From Cronobacter universalis NCTC 9529 (GTDB taxonomy: Bacteria > Pseudomonadota > Gammaproteobacteria > Enterobacterales > Enterobacteriaceae), in contig NZ_CP012257.1 of the NCBI RefSeq assembly GCF_001277175.1, positions 4,216,001-4,280,000 on the forward strand: DNA of 64,000 nucleotides, in the 5' to 3' direction. Positions 8,920-17,781 of the stretch are shown one piece after another; position 1 is the first letter of the stretch; the number at the start of each line of letters is the position of its first letter. A program made the translations under genes and the position numbers. Below the pieces are notes generated by a model. That model was not told the origin of the DNA. It did not search any database and worked only from the letters and a program-made list of their open reading frames with translations.

Positions 8920-9819
8920 ATGGCGACGATTGGATTTATCGGACTGGGACAGATGGGCGCGCCGATGGCGGCAAACCTGCTGCGCCATGGGCACCGGTTG
9001 CAGGTGTGCGATGTAAACACCACCGCCGTGGAGACGCTGGCGTCAGAGGGCGCGATGGCGTGCGCCACGCCGCAGGCCGCCGCCCAGGACGCGGAATTCG
9101 TGATTACCATGCTGCCGAACGGCGATCTGGTGCGCGAGGTGCTGCTTGGCGATAACGGCGTCTGCCAGTCTCTCTCACGCGAGGCGCTGGTTATCGACAT
9201 GTCCACCATTCACCCGCTGCAAACCGACAGGCTGATAAGCGATCTCGCCGCGCGCGGCTTTAGCATGATGGATGTGCCGGTAGGCCGTACCTCGGATCAT
9301 GCGAAATCCGGCACGCTGCTGCTGCTGGCGGGCGGTACACAGGAGCAGGTGACGCGTGCCGAACCGGTGCTGATGGCGATGGGCTCAGAGCTCATCCGCG
9401 CAGGCGGGCCGGGGATGGGCATTCGCGTCAAGCTTATCAATAACTACATGAGCATCGCGCTCAACGCGCTCTCCGCCGAAGCCGCTGTGCTGTGCGAAGC
9501 GCTGGGCCTTTCATTCGACGTGGCGCTGCAAGTAATGAGCGGCACGCCTGCCGGTAAAGGCCACTTCACCACCTCCTGGCCCAACAAAGTACTCAAAGGC
9601 GATCTCTCGCCCGCCTTCATGATTGACCTTGCCCATAAAGATTTAAGCATCGCGCTGGACGTGGCGAATCAGCTGCATGTGCCGATGCCGCTTGGCGCCG
9701 CCTCGCGGGAAGTCTACAGCCAGGCGCGCGCCAGCGGGCGCGGTCGTCAGGACTGGTCCGCCATTTTAGAGCAGGTTCGCGTCAGCGCCGGGCTGACGCC
9801 GCGCCAGGCCGCGCTTTGA
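8920..9819 (+). CDS. yihU: 3-sulfolactaldehyde reductase
   Basis: YihU reduces 3-sulfolactaldehyde with NADH to 2,3-dihydroxypropane-1-sulfonate, which is exported as the end product of sulfoglycolysis. The 299-residue protein belongs to the beta-hydroxyacid dehydrogenase family. It has the N-terminal dinucleotide fold [13 protein letters not shown] (residues 4-16), the substrate-side motif DVPVGRT, and the catalytic lysine in [10 protein letters not shown] near residue 171. The start has an AGGAG site 8 bases upstream. It is the first gene of the plus-strand run yihU-yihT-yihS-yihQ-yihP-yihO-ompL. Confidence 0.95.
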   Translation: MATIGFIGLGQMGAPMAANLLRHGHRLQVCDVNTTAVETLASEGAMACATPQAAAQDAEFVITMLPNGDLVREVLLGDNGVCQSLSREALVIDMSTIHPLQTDRLISDLAARGFSMMDVPVGRTSDHAKSGTLLLLAGGTQEQVTRAEPVLMAMGSELIRAGGPGMGIRVKLINNYMSIALNALSAEAAVLCEALGLSFDVALQVMSGTPAGKGHFTTSWPNKVLKGDLSPAFMIDLAHKDLSIALDVANQLHVPMPLGAASREVYSQARASGRGRQDWSAILEQVRVSAGLTPRQAAL

Positions 9820-9843
9820 CATTCACCCTTAAGGAAAACGTTG

Positions 9844-10719
9844 ATGGAAAAATACACCCTGAAAGAGATTGCCCGCCCGTCCGGCGGATTCGCCATGCTG
9901 GCGGTGGATCAGCGCGAAGCGATGCGCCTGATGTTCGCCGCCGCGGGCGCGACGACGCCGGTCGCCGATGCCGTACTGACTGACTTTAAGCTCAACGCCG
10001 CGCGCGTTCTTTCACCGTATGCCTCCGCCATTCTGGTGGACCGCCAGTTCTGCTACCCGCAGGTGGTGGAGCAAAAGGCCATCGCAGACAGTTGCGCGAT
10101 GATTGTCGCCGCCGACCAGTTTATCCCCGGCAACGGTATCCCCGTCGACAGCGTGACGCTGGATGACGCCGTCGACGCGCAGGCGGTGCGCCAGCAGGGC
10201 GGCAAAGCGCTCAAGTTGCTGGTGCTGTGGCGCAGCGATGAAGACTCGCAGCAGCGCCTCGCGATGGTGAAAGCCTTTAACGAGAAATGCCACGCGCAGG
10301 GGCTGCTTAGCATCATCGAGCCGGTGGTTCGCCCGCCGCGCCGCGGCGATAAGTTTGACCGCGAGCAGGCGATTATCGCGGCGGCGAAAGAACTCGGCGA
10401 CAGCGGCGCCGATCTCTATAAAGTCGAGATGCCGCTTTCAGGGCGCGGCGACGCCAGCGCACTGCTTGGCGCGTCGCAGAAACTCAATGACCAGATCAAT
10501 ATGCCGTGGGTGATCCTCTCCTCCGGCGTCGATGAAAAACTCTTCCCGCGTGCCGTGCGCATCGCGATGAGCGCGGGCGCCAGTGGTTTTCTCGCCGGCC
10601 GCGCCGTCTGGTCGACGGTTATCGGGCTGCCGGATACCGACATGATGTTGCGTGACGTGGCGCTGCCGAAGCTGCGCCGCTTAGGGGAAATTGTGGACGA
10701 CATGATGGCTCGCCGCTGA
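9844..10719 (+). CDS. yihT: 6-deoxy-6-sulfofructose-1-phosphate aldolase
   Basis: YihT cleaves sulfofructose-1-phosphate into dihydroxyacetone phosphate, which enters glycolysis, and 3-sulfolactaldehyde. It is a class I (Schiff-base) aldolase of the LacD type. The lysine in LYKVEMP falls at residue 193, the active-site position in E. coli YihT. The motif [16 protein letters not shown], which binds phosphate and sulfonate nearby, is intact. The start is ATG 9844, preceded by AAGGAAAACG; the TTG just before it is not needed. The gene follows yihU by 24 bases and precedes yihS by 14. Confidence 0.95.
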   Translation: MEKYTLKEIARPSGGFAMLAVDQREAMRLMFAAAGATTPVADAVLTDFKLNAARVLSPYASAILVDRQFCYPQVVEQKAIADSCAMIVAADQFIPGNGIPVDSVTLDDAVDAQAVRQQGGKALKLLVLWRSDEDSQQRLAMVKAFNEKCHAQGLLSIIEPVVRPPRRGDKFDREQAIIAAAKELGDSGADLYKVEMPLSGRGDASALLGASQKLNDQINMPWVILSSGVDEKLFPRAVRIAMSAGASGFLAGRAVWSTVIGLPDTDMMLRDVALPKLRRLGEIVDDMMARR

Positions 10720-10733
10720 AAGGAGAACAGACA

Positions 10734-11975
10734 ATGAAATGGTTTAACACACTGAGCCACCACCGCTGGCTGGAACAGGAAACCGACCGTATTTTCGCGT
10801 TTGGCCGCAACGCCGCCGTACCCACCGGCTTTGGCTGGCTGGGGAATAACGGCCAGGTGAAAGAGGAGATGGGCACGCATCTGTGGATCACCGCCCGTAT
10901 GCTGCATGTTTACGCCGTCGCCGCCCTGATGGGCCGCCCTGGCGCTTACGCGCTGGTGGAGCATGGCATCAGCGCCCTTAACGGCCCGCTGCGTGATATA
11001 AAACATGGCGGCTGGTACGCCTGCGTAAATGACAAGGGCGTGATGGACGCCTCCAAGCAGGGCTATCAGCATTTCTTCGTGCTGCTCGGCGCCGCCAGCG
11101 CCGTCACCACCGGCCATCCCGCCGCCCGCGCGCTGCTGGATGACGCCATTGCGGTGATCGAGAACTATTTCTGGAGCGAAGAGGAGCAGATGTGCCTGGA
11201 GTCCTGGGATGAAGCCTTCACCGAGACGGAAAACTACCGCGGCGGCAACGCCAACATGCATGCCGTCGAAGCGTTTCTTATCGTCTACGACGTCACTCAG
11301 GACAAGAAATGGCTGGATCGCGCGCTGCGCGTCGCCTCGGTCATCATTCACGACGTCGCCCGTAAAGGCGATTACCGCGTCAATGAACACTTCGACACCC
11401 GCTGGAACCCCATCCGCGATTACAACAAAGAGAACCCGGCTCACCGGTTCCGCGCCTATGGCGGCACGCCGGGCCACTGGATCGAATGGGGCCGCCTGAT
11501 GCTGCACCTGCGCGCCGCGCTAATCGCGCGCGGCGATGCGGCTCCGGAATGGCTGCTGGAAGACGCCAAAGGCCTGTTTAACGCCACGATCCGCGACGCC
11601 TGGGCGCCGGACGGCGCAGACGGTTTTGTCTACTCCGTCGGCTGGGACGGCAAACCGATTGTTCGTGAACGCGTGCGCTGGCCGATTGTCGAGGCGATGG
11701 GCACCGCCTGGGCGCTCTATAACGTCACCGGCGATCCGCAGTACGAAGCCTGGTATCAGAAATGGTGGGACTACTGCATGAAATACCTGATGGATTACGA
11801 AAACGGCTCGTGGTGGCAGGAGCTGGACGAGAACAATCAGGTGACCACCAAAGTCTGGGACGGCAAACAGGATATCTACCATCTGCTGCATTGCCTGGTT
11901 ATCCCTCGCCTGCCGCTCGCGCCGGGCTTAGCCCCTGCCGTAGCCGCAGGTTTACTGGATAGCCTGGCCAAATAA
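10734..11975 (+). CDS. yihS: Sulfoquinovose isomerase
   Basis: YihS interconverts sulfoquinovose and 6-deoxy-6-sulfofructose in the cytoplasm. The 413-residue protein is an (alpha/alpha)6-barrel enzyme of the N-acyl-glucosamine 2-epimerase family and matches E. coli YihS along its length. Histidines in the family's active-site blocks are kept, for example [13 protein letters not shown] near residue 248 and [10 protein letters not shown] near residue 383. AAAGGAGAAC gives a good ribosome site. In E. coli the next gene is yihR; here yihQ follows directly after 16 bases. Confidence 0.94.
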   Translation: MKWFNTLSHHRWLEQETDRIFAFGRNAAVPTGFGWLGNNGQVKEEMGTHLWITARMLHVYAVAALMGRPGAYALVEHGISALNGPLRDIKHGGWYACVNDKGVMDASKQGYQHFFVLLGAASAVTTGHPAARALLDDAIAVIENYFWSEEEQMCLESWDEAFTETENYRGGNANMHAVEAFLIVYDVTQDKKWLDRALRVASVIIHDVARKGDYRVNEHFDTRWNPIRDYNKENPAHRFRAYGGTPGHWIEWGRLMLHLRAALIARGDAAPEWLLEDAKGLFNATIRDAWAPDGADGFVYSVGWDGKPIVRERVRWPIVEAMGTAWALYNVTGDPQYEAWYQKWWDYCMKYLMDYENGSWWQELDENNQVTTKVWDGKQDIYHLLHCLVIPRLPLAPGLAPAVAAGLLDSLAK

Positions 11976-11991
11976 TAAAGGCGGAGTTTTT

Positions 11992-14016
11992 ATGCGTACC
12001 CTACACAATATAGATCTGAAAAATAATGAAAATGGTTTCACCCTCAGCTGGGAAAATCGCCTGATTTTGTCCCACTCCGTGGATGCCCCCTGCCTGTGGG
12101 CGGGCGCAGGCGACGCGGATATCGAGATGTTCCGCGGCAACTTCAGCATTAAAGACCGGCTTAATGAAAAAATCGCCCTGACGCAGGCGACCGTCAGCGA
12201 GCGCCCCTCAGGCTGGGTGATCCGCTTTACCCGCGGCGATGCGGTCGGCGCCACGCTTGAGGTGAGCACCGATGACCACCAGCGCCTGGTGCTGAAGCTC
12301 AACAACGACGCCGTCGCGCACAATCGTCTCTGGCTGCGGCTGGCGGCGCAGCCAGAAGACCATATTTACGGCTGCGGCGAGCAGTTCTCTTACTTTGACC
12401 TGCGCGGTAAACCGTTCCCGCTGTGGACCAGCGAACAGGGCGTGGGCCGCAATAAACAGAGCCACGTCACCTGGCTTGCCGACTGTAAAGAGAACGCGGG
12501 CGGCGACTACTACTGGACGTTCTTCCCGCAGCCGACCTTCGTCAGCACCCAGAAGTACTACTGCCACGTTGATAACAGCGGCTATATGAATTTCGATTTC
12601 AGCGCGCCGCACTACCATGAGCTGGCGTTCTGGGAAAACCACGCCACGCTGCGCTTTGAATGCGCGCCGACCTACATTGAACTGCTGGAAAAACTCACCG
12701 GCCTGCTGGGCCGCCAGCCGGAGCTGCCGGACTGGATATACGATGGCGTGACGCTCGGCATTCAGGGCGGCACCGAGGTCTGCCAGCAGAAACTCGACGT
12801 GATGCGCCGCGGCGGCGTGAAGGTGAACGGTATCTGGGCGCAGGACTGGTCCGGCATCCGGATGACCTCCTTCGGCAAGCGCGTGATGTGGAACTGGAAA
12901 TGGAACCGCGACCTCTACCCGCAACTCGATACACGCATCGCGCAGTGGAAACGCGAAGGCGTGCAGTTTCTCGCTTATATCAACCCGTATGTGGCAAGCG
13001 ATCGCGACCTGTGCGAAGAGGCGGCGGCGCGTGGTTATCTGACAAAAGATGCCGCAGGCAAGGAGTATCACGTCGAGTTTGGCGAGTTCTACGCGGGCGT
13101 CGTCGACCTGACCAACCCGGAAGCGTACGCCTGGTATAAAGAAGTCATTAAAAAACAGCTGATCGAACTGGGTTGCGGCGGCTGGATGGCCGACTTTGGC
13201 GAGTATCTGCCGACCGACACGCACCTGCATAACGGCGTCAGCGCGGAAATTATGCATAACGCCTGGCCTGCGCTGTGGGCGAAATGCAACTACGAGGCGC
13301 TTGAGGAGACCGGCAAACTCGGCGAGGTGCTGTTCTTTATGCGCGCCGGTTATACCGGTAGCCAGAAATACTCCACGATGATGTGGGCAGGCGATCAGAA
13401 CGTCGACTGGAGTCTCGACGACGGGCTCGCCTCGGTGATCCCCGCCGCGCTGTCGCTGGCGATGTCCGGGCACGGCCTGCACCACAGCGATATCGGCGGT
13501 TACACCACGCTGTTTGAAATGAAACGCAGCAAAGAGTTACTGCTACGCTGGTGCGATTTCAGCGCCTTTACGCCGATGATGCGCACCCATGAAGGCAACC
13601 GCCCCGGCGATAACTGGCAATTCGACGGCGACGCGGAAACCATCGCGCATTTCGCCCGCATGACGACAATTTTCACCACGCTCAAACCCTATATCAAACA
13701 GGCGGTGGCGCAGAACGCCCGCACCGGCCTGCCGGTGATGCGCCCGCTGTTTTTGCACTATGAGGACCAGCCCCGCGCCTACACGCTGAAATATCAGTAT
13801 CTGTTTGGCCGCGATCTTCTGGTGGCGCCGGTGTATGAGGAAGGACGCCAGGACTGGACGCTGTGGCTGCCGGATGATCGCTGGGTAAACGTCTGGACCG
13901 GCGAAACGCACGGCGGCGGCGACATTACGGTGGATGCGCCGCTCGGCAAACCGCCGGTGTTCTACCGCGAGGGCAGCGAATGGCAGTCCCTTTTCGCCAC
14001 GCTGCGCCACCTCTGA
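11992..14016 (+). CDS. yihQ: Sulfoquinovosidase (GH31)
   Basis: YihQ hydrolyses sulfoquinovosyl glycerol and related glycosides to free sulfoquinovose with retention. The 674-residue glycoside hydrolase family 31 protein carries the nucleophile Asp401 (MADFGE) and the acid/base Asp468 (AGDQN). The residues that read the sulfonate in E. coli (Gln, Gln, Arg, Trp, Tyr) are all present, shifted by four: Gln258, Gln284, Arg297, Trp300 and Tyr504. It is therefore a true sulfoquinovosidase and not a general alpha-glucosidase. No signal peptide is seen, so glycosides must be imported first. It follows yihS by 16 bases, in the place where E. coli has yihR. Confidence 0.96.
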   Translation: MRTLHNIDLKNNENGFTLSWENRLILSHSVDAPCLWAGAGDADIEMFRGNFSIKDRLNEKIALTQATVSERPSGWVIRFTRGDAVGATLEVSTDDHQRLVLKLNNDAVAHNRLWLRLAAQPEDHIYGCGEQFSYFDLRGKPFPLWTSEQGVGRNKQSHVTWLADCKENAGGDYYWTFFPQPTFVSTQKYYCHVDNSGYMNFDFSAPHYHELAFWENHATLRFECAPTYIELLEKLTGLLGRQPELPDWIYDGVTLGIQGGTEVCQQKLDVMRRGGVKVNGIWAQDWSGIRMTSFGKRVMWNWKWNRDLYPQLDTRIAQWKREGVQFLAYINPYVASDRDLCEEAAARGYLTKDAAGKEYHVEFGEFYAGVVDLTNPEAYAWYKEVIKKQLIELGCGGWMADFGEYLPTDTHLHNGVSAEIMHNAWPALWAKCNYEALEETGKLGEVLFFMRAGYTGSQKYSTMMWAGDQNVDWSLDDGLASVIPAALSLAMSGHGLHHSDIGGYTTLFEMKRSKELLLRWCDFSAFTPMMRTHEGNRPGDNWQFDGDAETIAHFARMTTIFTTLKPYIKQAVAQNARTGLPVMRPLFLHYEDQPRAYTLKYQYLFGRDLLVAPVYEEGRQDWTLWLPDDRWVNVWTGETHGGGDITVDAPLGKPPVFYREGSEWQSLFATLRHL

Positions 14017-14024
14017 TAAGACTC

Positions 14025-14047
14025 GCCCGCGACCATAGCGCGCGGGC
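14025..14047 (+). other. Intercistronic hairpin before yihP
   Basis: GCCCGCG (14025-14031) and CGCGGGC (14041-14047) flank a 9-base loop directly before the yihP ribosome site AGGAG. The same two 7-base arms recur before yihO. No T-run follows, so processing or partial termination is more likely than a full stop. Confidence 0.55.
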
Positions 14048-14062
14048 AAAAGGAGAAAAATA

Positions 14063-15457
14063 ATGAGTCAGATCGCTACCGAACCGACTACCGCGCGGTT
14101 GCCACTGAAGGAAAAGATCGCCTATGGAATGGGCGATCTGGGCTCCAATATCCTGCTGGATATCGGCACGCTGTATCTGCTGAAGTTCTATACCGATGTA
14201 CTGGGGCTGCCGGGGACTTATGGCGGCATTATCTTCCTGATTGCCAAGTTTTTTACGGCGTTTACCGACATGGGCACCGGCATCATGCTCGATTCGCGCC
14301 GCCGGATCGGGCCGAAGGGCAAGTTCCGGCCTTTCGTGCTCTACGCCGCCTTTCCGGTGACGCTACTCGCTATCGCGAATTTCGTCGGCACGCCGTTTGA
14401 GATAACCGGCAAAGCCGTGATGGCGACGGTGCTATTTATGCTCTATGGGCTATTTTTCAGCATGATGAATTGCTCGTATGGCGCGATGGTGCCCGCCATT
14501 ACAAAAAACCCGGATGAGCGCGCGTCGCTTGCCGCGTGGCGTCAGGGCGGCGCGACGCTTGGCCTGCTGCTCTGTACCGTCGGTTTTGTGCCGGTGATGA
14601 ATCTTATCGAAGGTAACCCGCAGCTGAGCTATATCTTCGCCGCCACGCTGTTTTCGCTCTTCGGCCTGCTCTTTATGTGGTGGTGCTACGCGGGTACGCG
14701 CGAGCGGTATGTGGAAGCCGCGGCCACCAGCCCGGCGCACAAGCCGGGGCTGCTGGCGTCGTTTCGCGCCATCGCGGGTAACCGACCGCTGTTCGTACTG
14801 TGCATCGCCAATCTCTGCACGCTCGGCGCGTTTAACATCAAGCTCGCCATTCAGGTCTATTACACCCAGTACGTGCTGAACGATCCGATTCTGCTCTCGT
14901 ACATGGGCTTCTTCAGCATGGGCTGCATTTTTATCGGCGTCTTCCTGATGCCGGGCGCGGTGCGGCGCTTTGGTAAGAAGAAAGTCTATATCGGCGGGCT
15001 GCTGATCTGGGCGGCGGGCGACGTTCTCAATTATGCCTTCGGCAGCGGTTCGGTGAGCTTTGTGGCGTTCTCCTGCCTCGCGTTTTTCGGCTCCGCGTTT
15101 GTGAACAGCCTGAACTGGGCGCTGGTCTCCGACACGGTGGAGTATGGCGAGTGGCGCACCGGCGTGCGCTCAGAAGGCACGGTCTATACCGGCTTCACCT
15201 TCTTTCGCAAAGTCTCCCAGGCGCTGGCCGGATTTTTCCCCGGCATGATGCTGACGCAAATCGGCTATGTGCCGAACGTCGTACAGTCGGCCGCCACGAC
15301 CGAAGGCCTGCGCGAGCTGATTTTCATCTGGCCGTGCGTGCTGGCGGTGGTGACGATCGTCGCGATGGGCTTTTTCTACAACCTTAACGAGAAGATGTAC
15401 GTGCGGATTGTGGATGAACTGGAAAACCGCAAGCGGGCGTTTTCGCCTGGCGCGTAA
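14063..15457 (+). CDS. yihP: GPH-family transporter YihP of the sulfoquinovose cluster
   Basis: YihP is a glycoside-pentoside-hexuronide:cation symporter of the major facilitator type, 464 residues with about twelve hydrophobic segments. The family opening KEKIAYGMGDLGSN and the central NCSYGAMVPAITKNPDERASLA are present. Proposed roles are uptake of sulfoquinovose or its glycosides, or export of DHPS; the sequence does not decide between them. It is paralogous to the next gene, yihO, with long identical stretches (CIANLCTL, VYYTQYVLND). It is the closer match to E. coli YihP at both ends. Confidence 0.92.
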   Translation: MSQIATEPTTARLPLKEKIAYGMGDLGSNILLDIGTLYLLKFYTDVLGLPGTYGGIIFLIAKFFTAFTDMGTGIMLDSRRRIGPKGKFRPFVLYAAFPVTLLAIANFVGTPFEITGKAVMATVLFMLYGLFFSMMNCSYGAMVPAITKNPDERASLAAWRQGGATLGLLLCTVGFVPVMNLIEGNPQLSYIFAATLFSLFGLLFMWWCYAGTRERYVEAAATSPAHKPGLLASFRAIAGNRPLFVLCIANLCTLGAFNIKLAIQVYYTQYVLNDPILLSYMGFFSMGCIFIGVFLMPGAVRRFGKKKVYIGGLLIWAAGDVLNYAFGSGSVSFVAFSCLAFFGSAFVNSLNWALVSDTVEYGEWRTGVRSEGTVYTGFTFFRKVSQALAGFFPGMMLTQIGYVPNVVQSAATTEGLRELIFIWPCVLAVVTIVAMGFFYNLNEKMYVRIVDELENRKRAFSPGA

Positions 15458-15467
15458 CCATCACGGT

Positions 15468-15485
15468 GCCCGCGCCTGCGCGGGC
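15468..15485 (+). other. Intercistronic hairpin before yihO
   Basis: GCCCGCG (15468-15474) and CGCGGGC (15479-15485) close on a 4-base loop, 20 bases before the yihO start. The arms are identical to those before yihP, so the two transporter genes share the same RNA structure in front of their ribosome sites. Confidence 0.55.
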
Positions 15486-15505
15486 CCTCGCTTTGAGGAA
15501 CGGCT

Positions 15506-16936
15506 ATGACGGCATTCACCAGGCAGGACCCGCTGACGCTGCGGCTGAGCCTGCGGGAGAAGTTTTCTTACGGCATGGGCGATTTTGGCTCCAACCTGAT
15601 GCTGTGCATCGGGACGCTCTACCTTCTGAAATTTTATACCGATGAGCTTCACCTGCCGGCCTTTTACGGCGGCGTGATTTTTCTGGTGGCGAAGTTTTTC
15701 ACGGCGCTGACCGATATGCTGACCGGCGTGCTGGTGGACTCACGCCGCGCGCCTGGCCCACGGGGCAAATTCCGGCCGTTTATTCTTTTCGCTTCCTTCC
15801 CGGTGGCGCTGGTGGCGACGGCGCAATTTGTGGCAAACGATCTGCCGCTGACCATGAAAACCGTGCTCGCCACAGTGCTGTTTATGCTGTTCGGCCTGTT
15901 TTACAGCCTGATGAACTGCTCATATGGCGCGATGGTGCCCGCCATCACTAAAAATCCGCAGGAGCGCGCGCATCTCGCCGCGTGGCGCCAGGGCGGCGCG
16001 ACGCTCGGGCTGCTGCTCTGTACCGTCGGCTTTATGCCGATCCAGTCGCTCTTTACCGCGCGCCCGTCGCAGGGCTACCTGACGGCGGCGCTGATTTTCG
16101 CCGTAGTCGGGCTTATCAGCATGTTCTTCTGCTACCGCGGCGTGCGCGAGCGTTACGTGGAAGTGGTGCCCGCCGGGCATAAGCCCGGCATGCTGAAATC
16201 GTTCTGCGCGATTTTCCGGAACCCGCCGCTGCTGGTGCTGTGCATCGCCAATCTCTGCACGCTGGCGGCGTTTAACATCAAGCTCGCCATTCAGGTCTAC
16301 TACACGCAGTACGTGCTAAACGATTTGCATCTGTTGTCGTGGATGGGCTTTTTCAGCATGGGCTGCATTCTGGTAGGCGTGTTTATGGTGCCGGGCGCGG
16401 TGAAGCGTTTTGGCAAAAAACAGGTTTATCTCGGCGGGCTGACGCTCTGGGCGCTCGGCGATATTTTCAATTACGTCTGGGGCGCGACATCACTCAGTTT
16501 TGTGCTGTTTTCCTGCATGGCGTTTTTCGGTACCGCGTTTGTGAATAGCCTGAACTGGGCGCTGGTGCCGGATACCGTGGATTACGGCGAATGGAAAACC
16601 GGCATCCGCGCCGAAGGATCGGTCTATACCGGCTATACCTTCTCCCGCAAGATTTCCGCGGCGCTGGCGGGGTTTCTGCCCGGCATTATGCTCACGGAGA
16701 TTGGCTATGTGCCGAATGCGCTGCAAACGCCTGCGACGCTTGATGGCCTGCGCCAGCTGATTTTCCTCTGGCCCTGCGGGCTGGCGATTATCGCGGCCGT
16801 CACGATGGGGCTGTTTTATAAGCTCAATGAACAGCGCTTCGCCTTTATTATTGAGGAAATCGCCAGGCGGAAGAAATATGTCGCCGCCGCCCCGGAAGTC
16901 AGCGCCGACAATAAAGCCTCAGCCGTCACGTTATAA
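15506..16936 (+). CDS. yihO: Sulfoquinovose importer YihO (GPH family)
   Basis: YihO is predicted to bring sulfoquinovose across the inner membrane with a cation. The 476-residue protein has about twelve membrane helices and the family opening REKFSYGMGDFGSN. It aligns best with E. coli YihO, including LCIGTLYLLKFYTDEL and SRKISAALAGFLPG. It is clearly a duplicate of yihP. Having both copies, as in E. coli, suggests they divide the work between different substrates or between import and export. The ribosome site is GAGGAACGG. Confidence 0.93.
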   Translation: MTAFTRQDPLTLRLSLREKFSYGMGDFGSNLMLCIGTLYLLKFYTDELHLPAFYGGVIFLVAKFFTALTDMLTGVLVDSRRAPGPRGKFRPFILFASFPVALVATAQFVANDLPLTMKTVLATVLFMLFGLFYSLMNCSYGAMVPAITKNPQERAHLAAWRQGGATLGLLLCTVGFMPIQSLFTARPSQGYLTAALIFAVVGLISMFFCYRGVRERYVEVVPAGHKPGMLKSFCAIFRNPPLLVLCIANLCTLAAFNIKLAIQVYYTQYVLNDLHLLSWMGFFSMGCILVGVFMVPGAVKRFGKKQVYLGGLTLWALGDIFNYVWGATSLSFVLFSCMAFFGTAFVNSLNWALVPDTVDYGEWKTGIRAEGSVYTGYTFSRKISAALAGFLPGIMLTEIGYVPNALQTPATLDGLRQLIFLWPCGLAIIAAVTMGLFYKLNEQRFAFIIEEIARRKKYVAAAPEVSADNKASAVTL

Positions 16937-16956
16937 CGATAACCATCTTCGCTCCT

Positions 16957-16978
16957 CCCCTTCTGTTTACAGAGGGGG
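16957..16978 (+). other. Hairpin between yihO and ompL
   Basis: CCCCTTCTG and CAGAGGGGG pair through nine positions (one G-U) around a TTTA loop. It lies 33 bases before the ompL start and has no T-run after it, so it may attenuate or process the transcript between transporter and porin. Confidence 0.45.
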
Positions 16979-17010
16979 CGGCCTTTCTGTACCTGTTATA
17001 GGGAAATACT

Positions 17011-17697
17011 ATGAAGAGAATCGCAACCGCACTGCTCTGTTCGTCTGTGCCCTGCGCGGCTTTCGCGGGTGCCTATGTCGAAACCCGTGAAGCGTATAAC
17101 ACCGCCTCGGAATTGCACGAGGTTATTCTGCGCGCGGGCTATAACTTTGATATGGGCGCCGGTCTGATGGCCACCAACGCCTACAATGTGGGGAAATGGG
17201 ACGAGATCAAGCACAGCTACAATGAAATCGAAGGCTGGTATCCGTTATTTAAACCAACAGAAAACCTGACGTTCCAGCCCGGCGGACTGATTAATGACAG
17301 TATCGACGGCTCCGGCGGCGCGCTCTATTTAGACACTAACTATAAATTTACGCCCTGGTTTAATCTGACGGTCCGCTATCGCTATAACCACAATAATTAC
17401 GACACGCCGGATTTTAACGGGCAGAGGGATAAAAACGACACGCATGAATTCGCTAATTACTGGAATTTTAACGTCACGGATAAACTTGCGTATACGTTTG
17501 AGCCGCACTTCTTTCAGCGGGTGAATGATTACCACAGTAAAAACGGCAAAGACCACCACTGGGAAATCACCAACGGCTTTCGCTATAAGCTCGATCAGCA
17601 CTGGCTGCCCTATGCCGAGTTGCAGTGGCTGGACCGCTGGAACGACTATCACCGTGAGCAGTACCGACTCCGTCTCGGGTTACGGTATTCGTTCTGA
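17011..17697 (+). CDS. ompL: Outer membrane porin OmpL (KdgM family)
   Basis: OmpL is a small outer-membrane beta barrel of the oligogalacturonate-porin (KdgM) family and probably lets sulfoquinovose glycosides enter the periplasm. The 228-residue precursor has a signal peptide ending around CAAFA-GAYVE (residue 19) and ends with an aromatic residue (RYSF), the mark recognised by the barrel-assembly machinery. Shared blocks with E. coli OmpL include HSYNEIEGWYPLFKPT and GKDHHWEITN. It closes the sulfoquinovose operon and is followed by a strong bidirectional terminator shared with typA. Confidence 0.93.
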   Translation: MKRIATALLCSSVPCAAFAGAYVETREAYNTASELHEVILRAGYNFDMGAGLMATNAYNVGKWDEIKHSYNEIEGWYPLFKPTENLTFQPGGLINDSIDGSGGALYLDTNYKFTPWFNLTVRYRYNHNNYDTPDFNGQRDKNDTHEFANYWNFNVTDKLAYTFEPHFFQRVNDYHSKNGKDHHWEITNGFRYKLDQHWLPYAELQWLDRWNDYHREQYRLRLGLRYSF

Positions 17698-17700
17698 CAT

Positions 17701-17732
17701 AAAAAAAGCCGCTGAATCTTCAGCGGCTTTTT
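17701..17732. terminator. Bidirectional terminator between ompL and typA
   Basis: GCCGCTGAA and TTCAGCGGC pair perfectly around a 2-base loop, with a run of seven A before the stem and five T after it. It can therefore end transcripts from both ompL (plus) and typA (minus). Confidence 0.9.
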
Positions 17733-17738
17733 ATTCAT

Positions 17739-17765
17739 ACCGGGCGGCGGGAACGCCTGCCCGGT
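17739..17765. repeat. REP-like palindromic unit
   Basis: ACCGGGC and GCCCGGT form outer arms, and GGCG and CGCC form inner arms around GGAA, with a single bulged T. The plan matches the repetitive extragenic palindromes of enterobacteria, which carry a GGCG...CGCC core and a bulge. It lies between the terminator and the typA stop codon. Confidence 0.6.
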
Positions 17766-17781
17766 TTACGGACGCACCGTA

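Noticed and set aside
12208..13485. 425-codon open frame opposite yihQ
   Set aside because: yihQ holds all catalytic and sulfonate-reading residues; the opposite frame has no domain and a skewed composition.
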